Source: Immundisolibacter cernigliae (GTDB lineage: Bacteria > Pseudomonadota > Gammaproteobacteria > Immundisolibacterales > Immundisolibacteraceae). Taken from it: a stretch of DNA of 64,000 nt. This document shows, one piece after another, positions 28,258-40,481 of this stretch (within the stretch, counting starts at the first letter, position 1; each line of letters begins with the position of its first letter). The translations under genes were made by a program, and so were the position numbers. The notes below the pieces were generated by a model. The model made no database searches and was not told where the DNA came from. It saw only the letters and a list, made by a program, of their open reading frames with translations. The stretch covers positions 2,046,001 through 2,110,000 of the forward strand of contig NZ_CP014671.1 of the NCBI RefSeq assembly GCF_001697225.1, read 5' to 3'.

Positions 28258-28333
28258 CCGGGCTGCGACCGATCGCCGCGACGCGCGGCGGACAGACCGC
28301 CAGCGCTCACCCACAAGAATAAATTTCAGGGAG

Positions 28334-31300
28334 ATGGCGGTGTTGACTGGGGATTTCTGGCGCCCGGCCGCAGCTGCCGGTGTGCTGCTGTACCTGCTTG
28401 GTATGGCGATGGCGCAGGCCTGCGAGCATCATCTGGCCCGACTGGCCAGCGCCGATGGCCAGGTCGAGGCGCAGCGGGCGGCGGACGCCGATTGGCACCC
28501 GGCAGCCGTCGGCGAGGCCTTCTGTGAGGATGTGTCGGTCCGCGTCGGCGAGGGCGGCAGCGCAGCGCTCGAACTGGCGAACGACACCCTCCTGCGCCTG
28601 GGCGGCCCGAGCGCCGCGTCCATTCGCCGGCATCCCAACGCAGCCACGCCGACGGTGCGAATCGAGCGCGGCCGCGGGCACTTTCTGAGCCGCACCCGCC
28701 AGCGTTTCGATGCCTCGACGCCGTACCTGAATGCCGCCATCGACGGCACGGAGTTCCTGCTCGTGGCGGCGCACGCAGCCGACGAGCTGGTGCTGTTCGA
28801 GGGCCGGGTGACGGTTGATGGCCGGCAGCTGGTGCCCGGCCAGAGCCTGCGCGTGAGCCCCGGCGGCAGCGAACTGCGCCTGGCGGTGCGCAGCCGCGAG
28901 GGCCTGGAGTGGGCGCTCCATTACCCGCCACTGGCCACGACGGCTGCCCTGCGCGAGGCGCAGGCGCGACTGGCGGCTGGCGATGCCGGGGCCGCGGCGC
29001 AGCTTGCCGAGACGGCGGCGGGCAGCGGCGGGCCGGCCGAACGGGCGCAGGCGCGAGCCTTGCAGACGGTGATCGCGATTGCCCAGGGCGATACGGCCGC
29101 AGCCGACCGGTTCAGTGCCGAGGCGGTCACGCTGGCCGGCGATCAGCCCAATGCCTGGCTGGCACGCTCGTATGCCCGGCAGGCACTGTTCGACCTGCCG
29201 GCAGCCCTGCGCGCGGCGGCGCGCGCCGCCGCGCTTGCGAAGGGCGATCAGCTGCCTACCCTGCGCTTGGCCGAACTGGAGCTGGCGAGCGGTAATCACC
29301 GGGCAGCGCGCCGCCTGGCACAGCCGGCCGTGCGCGGACCGTGGGCAGCGCTGGCGCTGCGCACGCTCGGCTTTGCCGATCTGGTGGCCGATGACGCAGC
29401 GTCCGCGCAGGCGAGCTTCGAGCAGGCGGCAGCGCTCGATCCGCTGGATCCGCTGTCGCGCTTGGGCCTGGGCCTGGCGCTGATCCGGCAGGCTGAACTC
29501 GCCGCCGGGCGCCGGCAGATGGAGATCGCGGTCAGTCTCGATCCGGGCCAGTCGCTGCTGCGCAGCTATCTGGCCAAGGCTTACCTGTCAGAGCATCGCA
29601 GCCATCCGGCACAGGCGGAACTGGGCCGCGCCAAGGCGCTCGACCCAGCCGACCCGACGCCGTGGTTCTACGAGGCGCTCGGCCTGCTGGCCGACAACCG
29701 GCCGGTCGAGGCGCTGGCCTCGCTCGAAGAATCCGTAAAGCGCAACGACAACCGCGCCGTCTACCGCTCGAAGCTGCAACTGGACGAGGATCTTGCGGCC
29801 CGCCAGGCGGGCGCCGGTCGTGTCTACGAGGCACTCGGTTTCAGCCAGCTGGCGCAGCGGCGCGGCGCGGAATCGTTGGCCGCCGATCCTGCCGATTTTT
29901 CCGCCCACCGCCTGCTGGCGGACAGCTACCTGGGTGTGCCGAATCACGAAACCGGCCGCCTGTCGGAACTGCTGCAAGCTCAGCTGTGGCAGCCGCACAG
30001 CGTGCTGCCGCTGCAACCGCAGGGGCGCGCCGAGGATCTGGCTATCCGCCAGGGAGCGGTGTCGCTGCAAAGCGGCCTGAACGAGTACACGCCGCTGTTC
30101 GTGCGCGACGGCGTGAGCGCGTTCGGCAGTGCGGTCGGCGGCGGCGATGGCCTGTTCAGTGACGATCTGATGGCCACCGTGCTGGCCGGGCCGCTGTCGA
30201 TTTCGGCGGCGCAGTTCCGTTACGAAACCGACGGCTTTCGGGACAACGCCGACCAGGAAATCGACCTCTACGACCTGTTCGCCCACTGGCGCGTGACGCC
30301 GGACACCGGCGTGCAGGTCGAGGCGCGGCGCAGCCGCGAGGAGCGTGGCGACGTTGGCCTGTATCCCTTCGACGATGTGCATTCGTCAACGCTGCGCCAG
30401 TTCGAGGATCGCGACACCTATCGTCTTGGCCTGCGGCACGACTGGCAGCCCGGCAACAGCACGCTGGTGTCGGTGCAGCGGCAGACCGTGCGCGCAGGGC
30501 AGGATTTCGAGCTTGATCTGGGCTTTCTCACCCTGCCGGTCAAGGTGCGCGGCGATTCACGGCCGCTGCTGGCCGAAGCCCAGCAGGTGCTGCGCGGTGC
30601 TGCGGGACGTCTGCTGCTGGGCGCCGGCCATTACCGCGAGAACGGCGATGTGGATATCGGCGGCTTTGCCCTCGACCGGCGCACACGCCAGCACAACGGC
30701 TATGCCTACGGTTACCTAAAGGGGCCGCAGGGCATGCTGTGGACGCTCGGTCTGGCGGTGGACGCCGTCGACGCCGACGTCATCGACAAGACGCGTATCA
30801 GCCCCAAGCTTGGGCTGGTCTGGACACTCGACGCGCGCACCACCTTGCGCGCCGCGGCCCTGCGGGCGGTCAAGCGCGAGCTGGTCGGCAAGGGCACCAT
30901 CGAGCCGGTGCAGGTGGCTGGGTTCGTGCAGTTCTTCGATGACCCGACCGGCACCCGCGCCGACCGCTACGGGCTGGGCCTGGACCGCCAGTTGACCGAC
31001 GGACTCGACGTCGGTGTTGAGGCGACCTGGCGTGACTTGAGGACGCCGTATCTGGATTTTCTGGCCGGTCGCCAACTCGGCGACGACCGTCAACAACTGC
31101 ACCGCGCCTATGCCTACTGGACGCCGGCGCCGCGCTGGGCACTGCGCGCCGAGTACCGCTATCAGCTGGACGAATACTCCGATGAGGCGCCACGGGGTGT
31201 CGAGTCCGGCAACTGGGCCATTTTCGACGTGCGGACCCATAGCCTGCCCCTGGGTCTGCGCTACAGCCACCCGTCCGGCTGGCTGGCCGATGTCACGGCC

Positions 31301-31546
31301 ACCGCCTATCGGCAAAGCGGCGATTATCTGGTTACCTCCGGCGGTGAGCAGCGTCATGCCAGCGACAGTTTCTGCCTCAGCGATGCCCGGCTTGCGTATC
31401 GCCTGCCGCGGCGGCTGGGGCTGGTCAGCGTGGGGGTCCTGAACATGTTCGACACCGCCGTGCAGTTCCAGGACGCTGATCCGCAGCACCCGGAACTGTA
31501 TCCGCAGCGCCTGCTGTACGGCAGTGTCAGCCTGATGCTCGACTGA
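28334..31546 (+). CDS. FecR-domain, TPR and outer-membrane beta-barrel fusion protein
   Basis: A 1070-aa exported protein. A signal peptide (about 1-28) precedes a FecR-like domain (about 36-190, with LANDTLLRLGG and YLNAAIDGTEFLL). Alanine-rich TPR-like helical repeats follow (about 205-540), then a long beta-rich C-terminus (about 560-1070) with alternating aromatic strands like TonB-dependent receptor barrels (YRYQLDEYSDE, GLRYSHPSGW, SVGVLNMFDT). There is no TonB-receptor plug domain. FecR and CHASE2 cyclase genes are often neighbours, which supports a shared signalling role. The ligand is unknown. Confidence 0.75.
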   Translation: MAVLTGDFWRPAAAAGVLLYLLGMAMAQACEHHLARLASADGQVEAQRAADADWHPAAVGEAFCEDVSVRVGEGGSAALELANDTLLRLGGPSAASIRRHPNAATPTVRIERGRGHFLSRTRQRFDASTPYLNAAIDGTEFLLVAAHAADELVLFEGRVTVDGRQLVPGQSLRVSPGGSELRLAVRSREGLEWALHYPPLATTAALREAQARLAAGDAGAAAQLAETAAGSGGPAERAQARALQTVIAIAQGDTAAADRFSAEAVTLAGDQPNAWLARSYARQALFDLPAALRAAARAAALAKGDQLPTLRLAELELASGNHRAARRLAQPAVRGPWAALALRTLGFADLVADDAASAQASFEQAAALDPLDPLSRLGLGLALIRQAELAAGRRQMEIAVSLDPGQSLLRSYLAKAYLSEHRSHPAQAELGRAKALDPADPTPWFYEALGLLADNRPVEALASLEESVKRNDNRAVYRSKLQLDEDLAARQAGAGRVYEALGFSQLAQRRGAESLAADPADFSAHRLLADSYLGVPNHETGRLSELLQAQLWQPHSVLPLQPQGRAEDLAIRQGAVSLQSGLNEYTPLFVRDGVSAFGSAVGGGDGLFSDDLMATVLAGPLSISAAQFRYETDGFRDNADQEIDLYDLFAHWRVTPDTGVQVEARRSREERGDVGLYPFDDVHSSTLRQFEDRDTYRLGLRHDWQPGNSTLVSVQRQTVRAGQDFELDLGFLTLPVKVRGDSRPLLAEAQQVLRGAAGRLLLGAGHYRENGDVDIGGFALDRRTRQHNGYAYGYLKGPQGMLWTLGLAVDAVDADVIDKTRISPKLGLVWTLDARTTLRAAALRAVKRELVGKGTIEPVQVAGFVQFFDDPTGTRADRYGLGLDRQLTDGLDVGVEATWRDLRTPYLDFLAGRQLGDDRQQLHRAYAYWTPAPRWALRAEYRYQLDEYSDEAPRGVESGNWAIFDVRTHSLPLGLRYSHPSGWLADVTATAYRQSGDYLVTSGGEQRHASDSFCLSDARLAYRLPRRLGLVSVGVLNMFDTAVQFQDADPQHPELYPQRLLYGSVSLMLD

Positions 31547-31566
31547 TGACCACCCGCAGAGGACAG

Positions 31567-31893
31567 ATGATGAAAATGAAGGGCAAGCTCTCTGTGACGG
31601 CGGCCGCGCTGTTGGTCGGCGTCGGGCTTTCCGGTTGCGGCAAGGACCGATCGACCGAACCGGCGCCGCAGGCCAATCCGTTTGCCGGCTTGCCGTTCGT
31701 CCTGGTGCCGGGGCCGGACGGCAACCTTGAGCCGCGCACCCCTGATGGCAAACCGATACCGCCCAGCGACAAGCCGCCCGAAGAAGGGATCAAGGCGATT
31801 CGCAGCCTCAGTCAAGTGGCCGTGCTCAAGATCGACGGCTCTTGTTATTACTGGATTTACTTTCAGTCACGCTGGTACAAGGCGCCCTGCTGA
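31567..31893 (+). CDS. Small lipoprotein of unknown function
   Basis: A 108-aa lipoprotein. The signal ends in the lipobox LSGC, with the acylated Cys about residue 25. A proline-rich linker (PFAG...PPSDKPPEEG) leads to a small C-terminal part with two cysteines (DGSCYYWIYF and the final Cys), which could form a disulfide. The chosen ATG has GAGGACAG before it; a further ATG overlaps the upstream stop. Directly following the FecR/TPR/barrel gene, it may be an accessory of that outer-membrane protein. No family is recognised. Confidence 0.7.
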   Translation: MMKMKGKLSVTAAALLVGVGLSGCGKDRSTEPAPQANPFAGLPFVLVPGPDGNLEPRTPDGKPIPPSDKPPEEGIKAIRSLSQVAVLKIDGSCYYWIYFQSRWYKAPC

Positions 31894-31995
31894 GGGGCAG
31901 CGGGCCGAGCTGCCGAGCCGGCTTGCTCGTGGCGCGGCAGGTGCTCACCGGCGGCCCTATTTAAAGGCGATTGAGGCCGTTGGGTACGCTGCCGC

Positions 31996-32880
<885 letters not shown>

Positions 32881-32894
32881 TTATTCAGGCCGGT

Positions 32895-33989
32895 TTACTC
32901 GAAGAAACGTTTCACCCGGTCCAGCCAGGATTGCTCGCGCGGCCGGTGAGTCTCGCCCATCGTTTCGCCCAGTTCACGCAGCAGGTTTTCCTGCCGATCG
33001 TCCAGATTGACCGGCGTCTCCACGGTGGCGCGCACCATCAGGTCGCCCACCTCGCGCCCACGTACCGAGGGCATGCCCTTGCCGCGCACGCGAAACACCC
33101 GTCCGGTCTGGGTGCCGGCCGGCACGGTCAGGTTAAGCCGCCCCTCCAGGCTGGGCACTTCCAGTTCCCCGCCCAGCGCCGCCGTGACCACGCTGATCGG
33201 TACCTCCGTGTAGAGGTCGCCGCCGTCGCGCTCGAACAGCGGGTGCGGACGCAGGTGGATGTCGACGTAAAGATCCCCCGGCGGACCACCCCGGCGGCCG
33301 CCCTCGCCCTCGCCCGACAGGCGGATGCGATCGCCGGTGTCGACGCCGGGCGGAATCTTGACTTCGAGCTTCTTGGACTTTTGCACCCGTCCGGCGCCGC
33401 GGCAGTCGGTGCACGGGTCGCTGATCACCTGGCCGGCACCGCGGCAGGTGGGACAGGTCTGTTGCAGCGAGAAAAAACCCTGCTGGATGCGTACCTGGCC
33501 CTGTCCAGCGCAGGTCTTGCAACTGACCGGCGCGGTGCCCGGCTTGGCGCCGCTGCCGTTACAGGTCTCGCAGGTGCTCAGCACCGGGATGTCGAGCGTG
33601 GAGACGGTGCCGCGGAAGGCTTCTTCCAGGCTGATTTCAAGCTCGTAGCGCAGATCGGCGCCACGACCGGTGCCGCCACGCCCGCCGCGACTGCCGCCGC
33701 CGAAGATGTCGGCAAACACGTCGCCGAAAATGTCGCCGAAGCCGCCACCGCCCGCGGCCTGCGGGTCGATGCCGGCATGGCCGAAGCGGTCGTAGGCGGC
33801 TCGCTTCTGCGGGTCGGACAGCACCTCGTAGGCGGCCTGCACCTGCTTGAAGCGCTCCTCGGCCTCGGCATCACCCTGATTGCGGTCAGGGTGGTACTTC
33901 ATGGCCAGGCGGCGGTAGGCCTTCTTGATTTCGCTCTCGTCGGCCGTTTGCGGCACGCCGAGCACTTCGTAAAGATCCTGCTGCGCCAT
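32895..33989 (-). CDS. dnaJ: Chaperone protein DnaJ
   Basis: Co-chaperone that delivers unfolded proteins to DnaK and stimulates its ATPase. At 364 aa it has a J domain at 1-70 with HPD at 33-35, a Gly/Phe-rich linker (about 72-115), four CxxCxGxG zinc repeats (about 135-205) and the C-terminal substrate-binding domains. It is encoded downstream of dnaK but separated by a rho-independent terminator, so dnaJ is probably expressed partly by read-through or its own promoter. Confidence 0.97.
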   Translation of the reverse strand: MAQQDLYEVLGVPQTADESEIKKAYRRLAMKYHPDRNQGDAEAEERFKQVQAAYEVLSDPQKRAAYDRFGHAGIDPQAAGGGGFGDIFGDVFADIFGGGSRGGRGGTGRGADLRYELEISLEEAFRGTVSTLDIPVLSTCETCNGSGAKPGTAPVSCKTCAGQGQVRIQQGFFSLQQTCPTCRGAGQVISDPCTDCRGAGRVQKSKKLEVKIPPGVDTGDRIRLSGEGEGGRRGGPPGDLYVDIHLRPHPLFERDGGDLYTEVPISVVTAALGGELEVPSLEGRLNLTVPAGTQTGRVFRVRGKGMPSVRGREVGDLMVRATVETPVNLDDRQENLLRELGETMGETHRPREQSWLDRVKRFFE

Positions 33990-34022
33990 GGTGAGGGTGC
34001 TGTGTGGGGATGTTCGATACAC

Positions 34023-34054
34023 AAAAACCCCGGCACGGTTTGACCCGGCCGGGG
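34023..34054 (-). terminator. Rho-independent terminator between dnaK and dnaJ
   Basis: On the leftward strand, CCCCGGC pairs with GCCGGGG around a 13-base loop and is followed by five T. It lies just after the dnaK stop and before dnaJ, so it would lower dnaJ transcription relative to dnaK. Confidence 0.7.
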
Positions 34055-34080
34055 CTGGCTATTGCCGACCGTGGCGCGGC

Positions 34081-35994
<1,914 letters not shown>

Positions 35995-36034
35995 GTACAG
36001 GGTCTCCGTGAACGGGGTTTGGGCGCTGTCGGTC

Positions 36035-36063
36035 AGGTGGTGTCGCCAGCGCCCGGTTTCAAG
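36035..36063 (-). promoter_or_regulatory. Sigma-32 (heat-shock) like promoter of dnaK
   Basis: Leftward, CTTGAAA (a perfect -35 for RpoH) is followed after 14 bases by CACCACCT, close to the -10 consensus CCCCATnT. It sits in the grpE-dnaK gap, 41 bases from the dnaK start codon. Confidence 0.5.
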
Positions 36064-36066
36064 CGT

Positions 36067-36609
36067 CTATTTCGAAACGATGACCATGGCCGGACGCACC
36101 AGCCGGTCGTGCAGGCGGTAGCCGGTCTGCACCACGTGCACGACATGGTTGGACGGCAGCTCGGCGGAGTCGGCCAGGCTCAGGGCCTGGTGCAGCTCGG
36201 GATTGAACGGCTCGCCCTGCGGATGAACCTCGCTCAGGCCGGCCTTGGTCAGGACCTTGTCGAGGATGCCCAGCGTCATGCGCGTGCCTTCGACGATCCT
36301 GTCCAGCGCCACGGCGGGGTCGATACCTTGCGCCTCGGCGGCCTTGAGGCCCTCCTGCAGACTGTCCCGGACCGGCAGCAGCTCGGCGGCCAGCGTTTCC
36401 ACGGCGTAGCGAGTGGCGTTCTGCAGCTCGCGCTCGTAGCGGCGGCGCAGGTTTTCCATGTCGGCATGGGCGCGCAGCATCTGGTCGCGCGCGTTGTCGG
36501 CGCGGGCCTGTGCCTGCTCCAGGGTTTCCGGGGGCGCGACGGTGGTGGCGTCGGTTTGTGGCTCGGCCGCCGGCTCGTCGGCCAGCGGCGGGTCGGTCTG
36601 GTCGTTCAT
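36067..36609 (-). CDS. grpE: Nucleotide exchange factor GrpE
   Basis: Promotes ADP release from DnaK. It has 180 aa, with an acidic disordered start, a long coiled helix (LEQAQARADNARDQMLRAHA and onward) and the beta-wing with PFNPELHQALS and VVHVVQTGYRLHDRLVRPAMV. The ATG starting MNDQTDPPLADE is used; a start 45 bases earlier adds residues unlike the family. Encoded between hrcA and dnaK, on the same strand. Confidence 0.96.
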   Translation of the reverse strand: MNDQTDPPLADEPAAEPQTDATTVAPPETLEQAQARADNARDQMLRAHADMENLRRRYERELQNATRYAVETLAAELLPVRDSLQEGLKAAEAQGIDPAVALDRIVEGTRMTLGILDKVLTKAGLSEVHPQGEPFNPELHQALSLADSAELPSNHVVHVVQTGYRLHDRLVRPAMVIVSK

Positions 36610-36686
36610 GGGCAAACTCTCGAAAAAAGGTGCGGTTGGGGCCGGCGGGCCCATCCTCGTCGGCCCTGCATTCAGGACGCGTGCGC

Positions 36687-37769
36687 TCAGCTGGGGGCGG
36701 GCAGGCGCCGATTCAAGGCCGCGCCCAGCAGGCGGGCGGTGACATCCACCACCGACACCACCCGCTCGTAGGGCATGCGCGCCGGGCCGATGACGCCCAG
36801 CGCGCCGACCACCTGGCCATCGACCTCATAAGGCGCGGTCACCAGGCTGTAATCGCCCAGAAACTGGTAGCCCGACTCGGCACCCAGGAAAATCTGCACG
36901 CCCTGTCCGTGCAGGCATTCGTCGAGCACGTGCAGCAGCTCGCGTTTCTCGCCAAAGGCGCGAAACAGCGCCTGCAGCTTGCCAAGATCCGGTGCCGGGT
37001 CGGCGCCAACCAGCAAGTTCGACTCGCCGCGAATCAGGTAGTCGCCGGCGACATCGCCGCCGGCCGGCGGCGGCACCAGCCGCTCGGCCAGGTCGAGCAT
37101 GGTTTCCATGAACGCGCCGACCGCCGCCTGCGCCCGTTGCAGCTCACCGAGGAGGGCGCTGCGCATCTGCGCCAGGGTCTGGCCGGCATGGTGCTCGGTC
37201 AGGTAATTGGCCGCCTGCGTGAGCGCCGCCTCGGTGTAGCTGCGCGGCTGGCGGACCACCCAGTTGTGCACGCTGCCGTCGTCGGTGACCAGGATCACCA
37301 GCAGCCGCCCCTCCGACAGGCTGACGAAATCCACCTGCCGCAGGCGTGCCACGTCACGCCGCGGCAACAGCACCACGCCGGCCTGCTGGCTCAGATCCGC
37401 CAGCAGCCGGCCGGCCGTCTCCACCAGCCCGCCGGGGTCGGTGCCGGCGCCCAGTTTCTGGCGCAGGACGCCTTCTTCCGTATCGTCGATGGGCGTGGCG
37501 CGCAGCAGGGTGTCGACAAACATCCGCAGGCCCTTGGGCGTCGGGATGCGCCCGGCCGAGGTGTGCGGCGCGGCGATCAGGCCCAGCCGCTCCAGGTCGG
37601 CCATGACGTTGCGCAGCGTGGCGGGGCTCAGACCCATACCCAGATCGCGTGCCAGGGTCTTGGAGCCAACCGGCCGGCCGTCGGCGACGTAATGCTCCAC
37701 CAGCCCCTTGAGCAGGCTCAGGGCACGGTCGTTCAGCTCGTCGGAGGTAGTGCTTCTGGGCGCGGGCAC
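36687..37769 (-). CDS. hrcA: Heat-inducible transcription repressor HrcA
   Basis: Repressor of chaperone genes that binds CIRCE elements and is kept active by GroEL. It has 360 aa, with an N-terminal winged helix (about 1-75, LSPATLRNVMADLERLGLI then SAGRIPTPKGLR), a central inserted domain and GAF-like regions. It starts at GTG. It heads the hrcA-grpE-dnaK-dnaJ run. No CIRCE inverted repeat was found in this cluster by eye, so its targets are probably elsewhere, for example groESL. Confidence 0.95.
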   Translation of the reverse strand: MPAPRSTTSDELNDRALSLLKGLVEHYVADGRPVGSKTLARDLGMGLSPATLRNVMADLERLGLIAAPHTSAGRIPTPKGLRMFVDTLLRATPIDDTEEGVLRQKLGAGTDPGGLVETAGRLLADLSQQAGVVLLPRRDVARLRQVDFVSLSEGRLLVILVTDDGSVHNWVVRQPRSYTEAALTQAANYLTEHHAGQTLAQMRSALLGELQRAQAAVGAFMETMLDLAERLVPPPAGGDVAGDYLIRGESNLLVGADPAPDLGKLQALFRAFGEKRELLHVLDECLHGQGVQIFLGAESGYQFLGDYSLVTAPYEVDGQVVGALGVIGPARMPYERVVSVVDVTARLLGAALNRRLPAPS

Positions 37770-37810
37770 GGCGAACTCGGGTTTGCCGACTGGATACGCG
37801 GTCTGGCCAT

Positions 37811-37816
37811 ACTATA
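37811..37816 (-). promoter_or_regulatory. -10 element before hrcA
   Basis: Leftward TATAGT lies about 40 bases before the hrcA GTG start, a good -10 match, with no clear -35. The gap is shared with the divergent nadK. Confidence 0.35.
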
Positions 37817-37890
37817 AACAAATGACCGAACGCTCCGGCCGCCCGCCCCCGAAACTAGTGCCCGACCCGGCCGCTGGCGCGCCGGTGGTG

Positions 37891-37899
37891 CGTGCTAGA
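37891..37899 (+). promoter_or_regulatory. Extended -10 before nadK
   Basis: TGCTAGAGT, an extended -10 of the same form as those between mrp and metG, lies about 35 bases before the nadK start. No -35 match is seen. Confidence 0.35.
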
Positions 37900-37932
37900 G
37901 TCGCGCGCGCCCCGCCTGTCGCCTGTGCCGCC

Positions 37933-38802
37933 ATGCCGCTCGCTTTTCGCCAGCCCGCCCTGCTGTGGCACCGCGACGATGCCGTCGTGAGCGGTCTGGC
38001 CGATCGCCTGCGCGCCGTGCTGCCGGAACTCGGCTGCCAGGTCGGCGGGGCGCAGGTACGGCCCGACTCGGACGCCGCCGCGGATGCGGCGGTGCGCGAG
38101 CGTCTGGCGGCCGAAGGCACGGATCTGGGCATCGTGCTGGGCGGCGACGGCACCCTGCTGGCCGCGGCGCGCATCCTGGCGGCACTCGACATTCCGCTGC
38201 TGTGCGTGAACCTGGGCCGTCTGGGCTTTCTGGCGGACATCTCGCCGGCCGAAACCTTCGACGTGCTGCCGAGCATCCTGCGCGGCGAATTCTTTGCCGA
38301 GGAGCGCCTGCTGCTGGAGGTTCAAATCCACCGCAGCGGGCAGGTGCTGGGCAACGGCATTGCCCTGAACGAGGTCGCCCTGCACAAGTGGGACAGCCTC
38401 AAGATGATCGAATTCGAAACCCGCGCCGGCGGCCGGCTGCTGAACCGCCAGCGCGCCGACGGCCTGATCGTGGCCACGCCGACCGGTTCGACCGCGTACG
38501 CGCTGTCGGCCGGCGGGCCGATCCTGTATCCGGACCTGCTGGCGCTGGTGGTGGTGCCAATCTGCCAGCACACGATGGCCATCCGGCCGATGGTGCTGGG
38601 TGCCCAGCAGGCAATCGAAATCGAGTTGACCAACGACAGCTGGTCCCGGGCGCGGGTGGTCTGCGACGGCCAGCAAAGCCTGCCCCTGGAAATCGGCGAC
38701 CGGGTGCTGATCCGCGCCCGCGAGCGCCCGCTGCGCCTGATCCATCCGGCCGGCTACGACTATTTCGAGCTGCTGCGCACCAAAATGCACTGGGGAGGCT
38801 GA
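37933..38802 (+). CDS. nadK: NAD kinase
   Basis: Phosphorylates NAD to NADP. The 289-aa protein has the GGDGTLL motif at 70-76, NLGRLGFLADI, the NEVALHKW segment, and the glycine-rich TPTGSTAYALSAGGPI substrate loop, all intact. Divergent from hrcA, and its stop lies two bases before the recN GTG, so nadK and recN are likely co-translated, a usual pairing. Confidence 0.96.
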   Translation: MPLAFRQPALLWHRDDAVVSGLADRLRAVLPELGCQVGGAQVRPDSDAAADAAVRERLAAEGTDLGIVLGGDGTLLAAARILAALDIPLLCVNLGRLGFLADISPAETFDVLPSILRGEFFAEERLLLEVQIHRSGQVLGNGIALNEVALHKWDSLKMIEFETRAGGRLLNRQRADGLIVATPTGSTAYALSAGGPILYPDLLALVVVPICQHTMAIRPMVLGAQQAIEIELTNDSWSRARVVCDGQQSLPLEIGDRVLIRARERPLRLIHPAGYDYFELLRTKMHWGG

Positions 38803-38804
38803 GG

Positions 38805-40478
38805 GTGCTGGTCGGACTGCGCATCGAAAACTTCGCCATCGTCGAGGCGGCCGAGCTCGAGTTCGAGACCGGCCTCACCGCGCTGACCGGCGAGACCGGC
38901 GCCGGTAAATCACTGGTGGTGGATGCGCTGCTGCTGGCCCTGGGCGAGCGCGCGGGCGCCGAATCGATCCGGGTCGGCGCCGAGCAGGCCGAGGTGACGG
39001 CCGTGTTCGACGTCGCAGGGGTACCCGCCGCGCTGGCCTGGCTGGATGAGAACGACCTGGCCGACGGCAGCGACTGCATCCTGCGCCGCACCGTACGCGC
39101 CGACGGTCGCTCGCGCTCCTACGTCAATGGGCGCCCGGTGGCGGCCGGTCTGCTGCGTGAACTCGGCCAGCTGCTGGTGGACATCCACGGCCAGCACGCC
39201 TATCAGGCCCTGCTGCGGCCGGCCGCGCAGCGGGCGCTGCTCGATCGCTTTGCCGGTGCCGGAACCCTGCTGGACGCCGTCGCCGTCGCCCACGCCCGAT
39301 GGCAAGCGGCCGGTCGCGCACTGGACGAGGCGGAAGCGAGCGCTGCCGGACGCGCGCAGCGTCTGGAACAGCTCGGATACCAGTTGGACGAACTGGACAC
39401 CCTGGCGCTGGGCGCCGGCGAGTGGCCGCAGATCGATGCCGAGCTGCGCCGGGCCGGGCACGCGCAGACGCTGGTCGAAGGCGCAGCCGCCGCGCTGCAG
39501 GCGCTGGACGAGGACGGCAGCGGTGCCTACGGGCAGCTGGCCCATGCCACCGGCCAGTTGCAGCGCCTGACCGGCTTTGACGAGCGCCTGACCGAAACCG
39601 TGACGCTGCTCGACGGCGCGCTGGCGCAGCTCACCGAGGCGGTCTCTGCACTGCGGCATTACCTGGACGGGCTGGAGGTGGACCCGGCCCGTCTGCGCTG
39701 GCTGGAGGAACGGGTGGCCGCCGTGATGGCGCTGGCGCGCAAGCACCAGGTGGCCCCGGCCGAGCTGGCCGAGCTGCACGGCGCCCTGCGCGATGAACGG
39801 GCGGCGCTGGAAGATGTCGGCCTGCCCCGCGCGGCGCTGGAACAGGCGCAGCGCGCCGCGTTGGCGGACTATGAGGCCGCCGCCGCGGCCTTGACCGCTG
39901 CCCGCGGCGCGGCGGCCGTTCGCCTGGCCGACGAGGTGAGCGAGTGCATCGGTGGCCTTGGCATGCCCGGCGCGCGTTTCGAGGTTGCGCTGCTGCCGCT
40001 GGACGATGGCACCGCCAGTGCGGCCGGCGCCGAGCGGGTGGAATTTCGCATCCTGGCCAACGCCGGCGACACCTGGCGGCCACTGGTGCGGGTCGCCTCC
40101 GGCGGCGAGCTGTCGCGTATCAGCTTGGGCATTCAGGCCGCCACCCTGGCGCAGGGCGAAATCCCGACCCTGATTTTCGACGAGGTCGATGTTGGCATCG
40201 GCGGCGCGGTCGCGGAAACCGTTGGACGATTGCTGCGCGGCCTCGGTGCCGATCGGCAGGTCCTGTGCATCACCCACCTGCCGCAGGTGGCCGCGCAGGC
40301 GCACCACCACCTGCGCGTGAGCAAACAGGCGGGCGAAGCGCACACGGCCACGGCGGTCGAGCGCCTGCCGGCCGGCGCGCGGGTGGACGAGATCGCGCGC
40401 ATGCTGGGCGGCCTGAACATCACCGAGCGCACGCGCGCCCACGCGGCCGAAATGCTGAACGCCGCGCAGCAGTCCTGA
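38805..40478 (+). CDS. recN: DNA repair protein RecN
   Basis: SMC-like ATPase needed for double-strand break repair, normally under SOS control. It has 557 aa: Walker A GETGAGKS at 29-36, a long coiled coil (about 160-350) and the C-terminal ABC signature SGGELSRISLG with Walker B LIFDEVDVGIGG, then the CITHLPQVAAQA switch. It starts at GTG two bases after nadK. No SOS box was recognised by eye nearby. Confidence 0.95.
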   Translation: MLVGLRIENFAIVEAAELEFETGLTALTGETGAGKSLVVDALLLALGERAGAESIRVGAEQAEVTAVFDVAGVPAALAWLDENDLADGSDCILRRTVRADGRSRSYVNGRPVAAGLLRELGQLLVDIHGQHAYQALLRPAAQRALLDRFAGAGTLLDAVAVAHARWQAAGRALDEAEASAAGRAQRLEQLGYQLDELDTLALGAGEWPQIDAELRRAGHAQTLVEGAAAALQALDEDGSGAYGQLAHATGQLQRLTGFDERLTETVTLLDGALAQLTEAVSALRHYLDGLEVDPARLRWLEERVAAVMALARKHQVAPAELAELHGALRDERAALEDVGLPRAALEQAQRAALADYEAAAAALTAARGAAAVRLADEVSECIGGLGMPGARFEVALLPLDDGTASAAGAERVEFRILANAGDTWRPLVRVASGGELSRISLGIQAATLAQGEIPTLIFDEVDVGIGGAVAETVGRLLRGLGADRQVLCITHLPQVAAQAHHHLRVSKQAGEAHTATAVERLPAGARVDEIARMLGGLNITERTRAHAAEMLNAAQQS

Positions 40479-40481
40479 ACC

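Noticed and set aside
36610..37932. CIRCE element near hrcA or grpE
   Set aside because: The TTAGCACTC-N9-GAGTGCTAA repeat was looked for in the cluster and not found.
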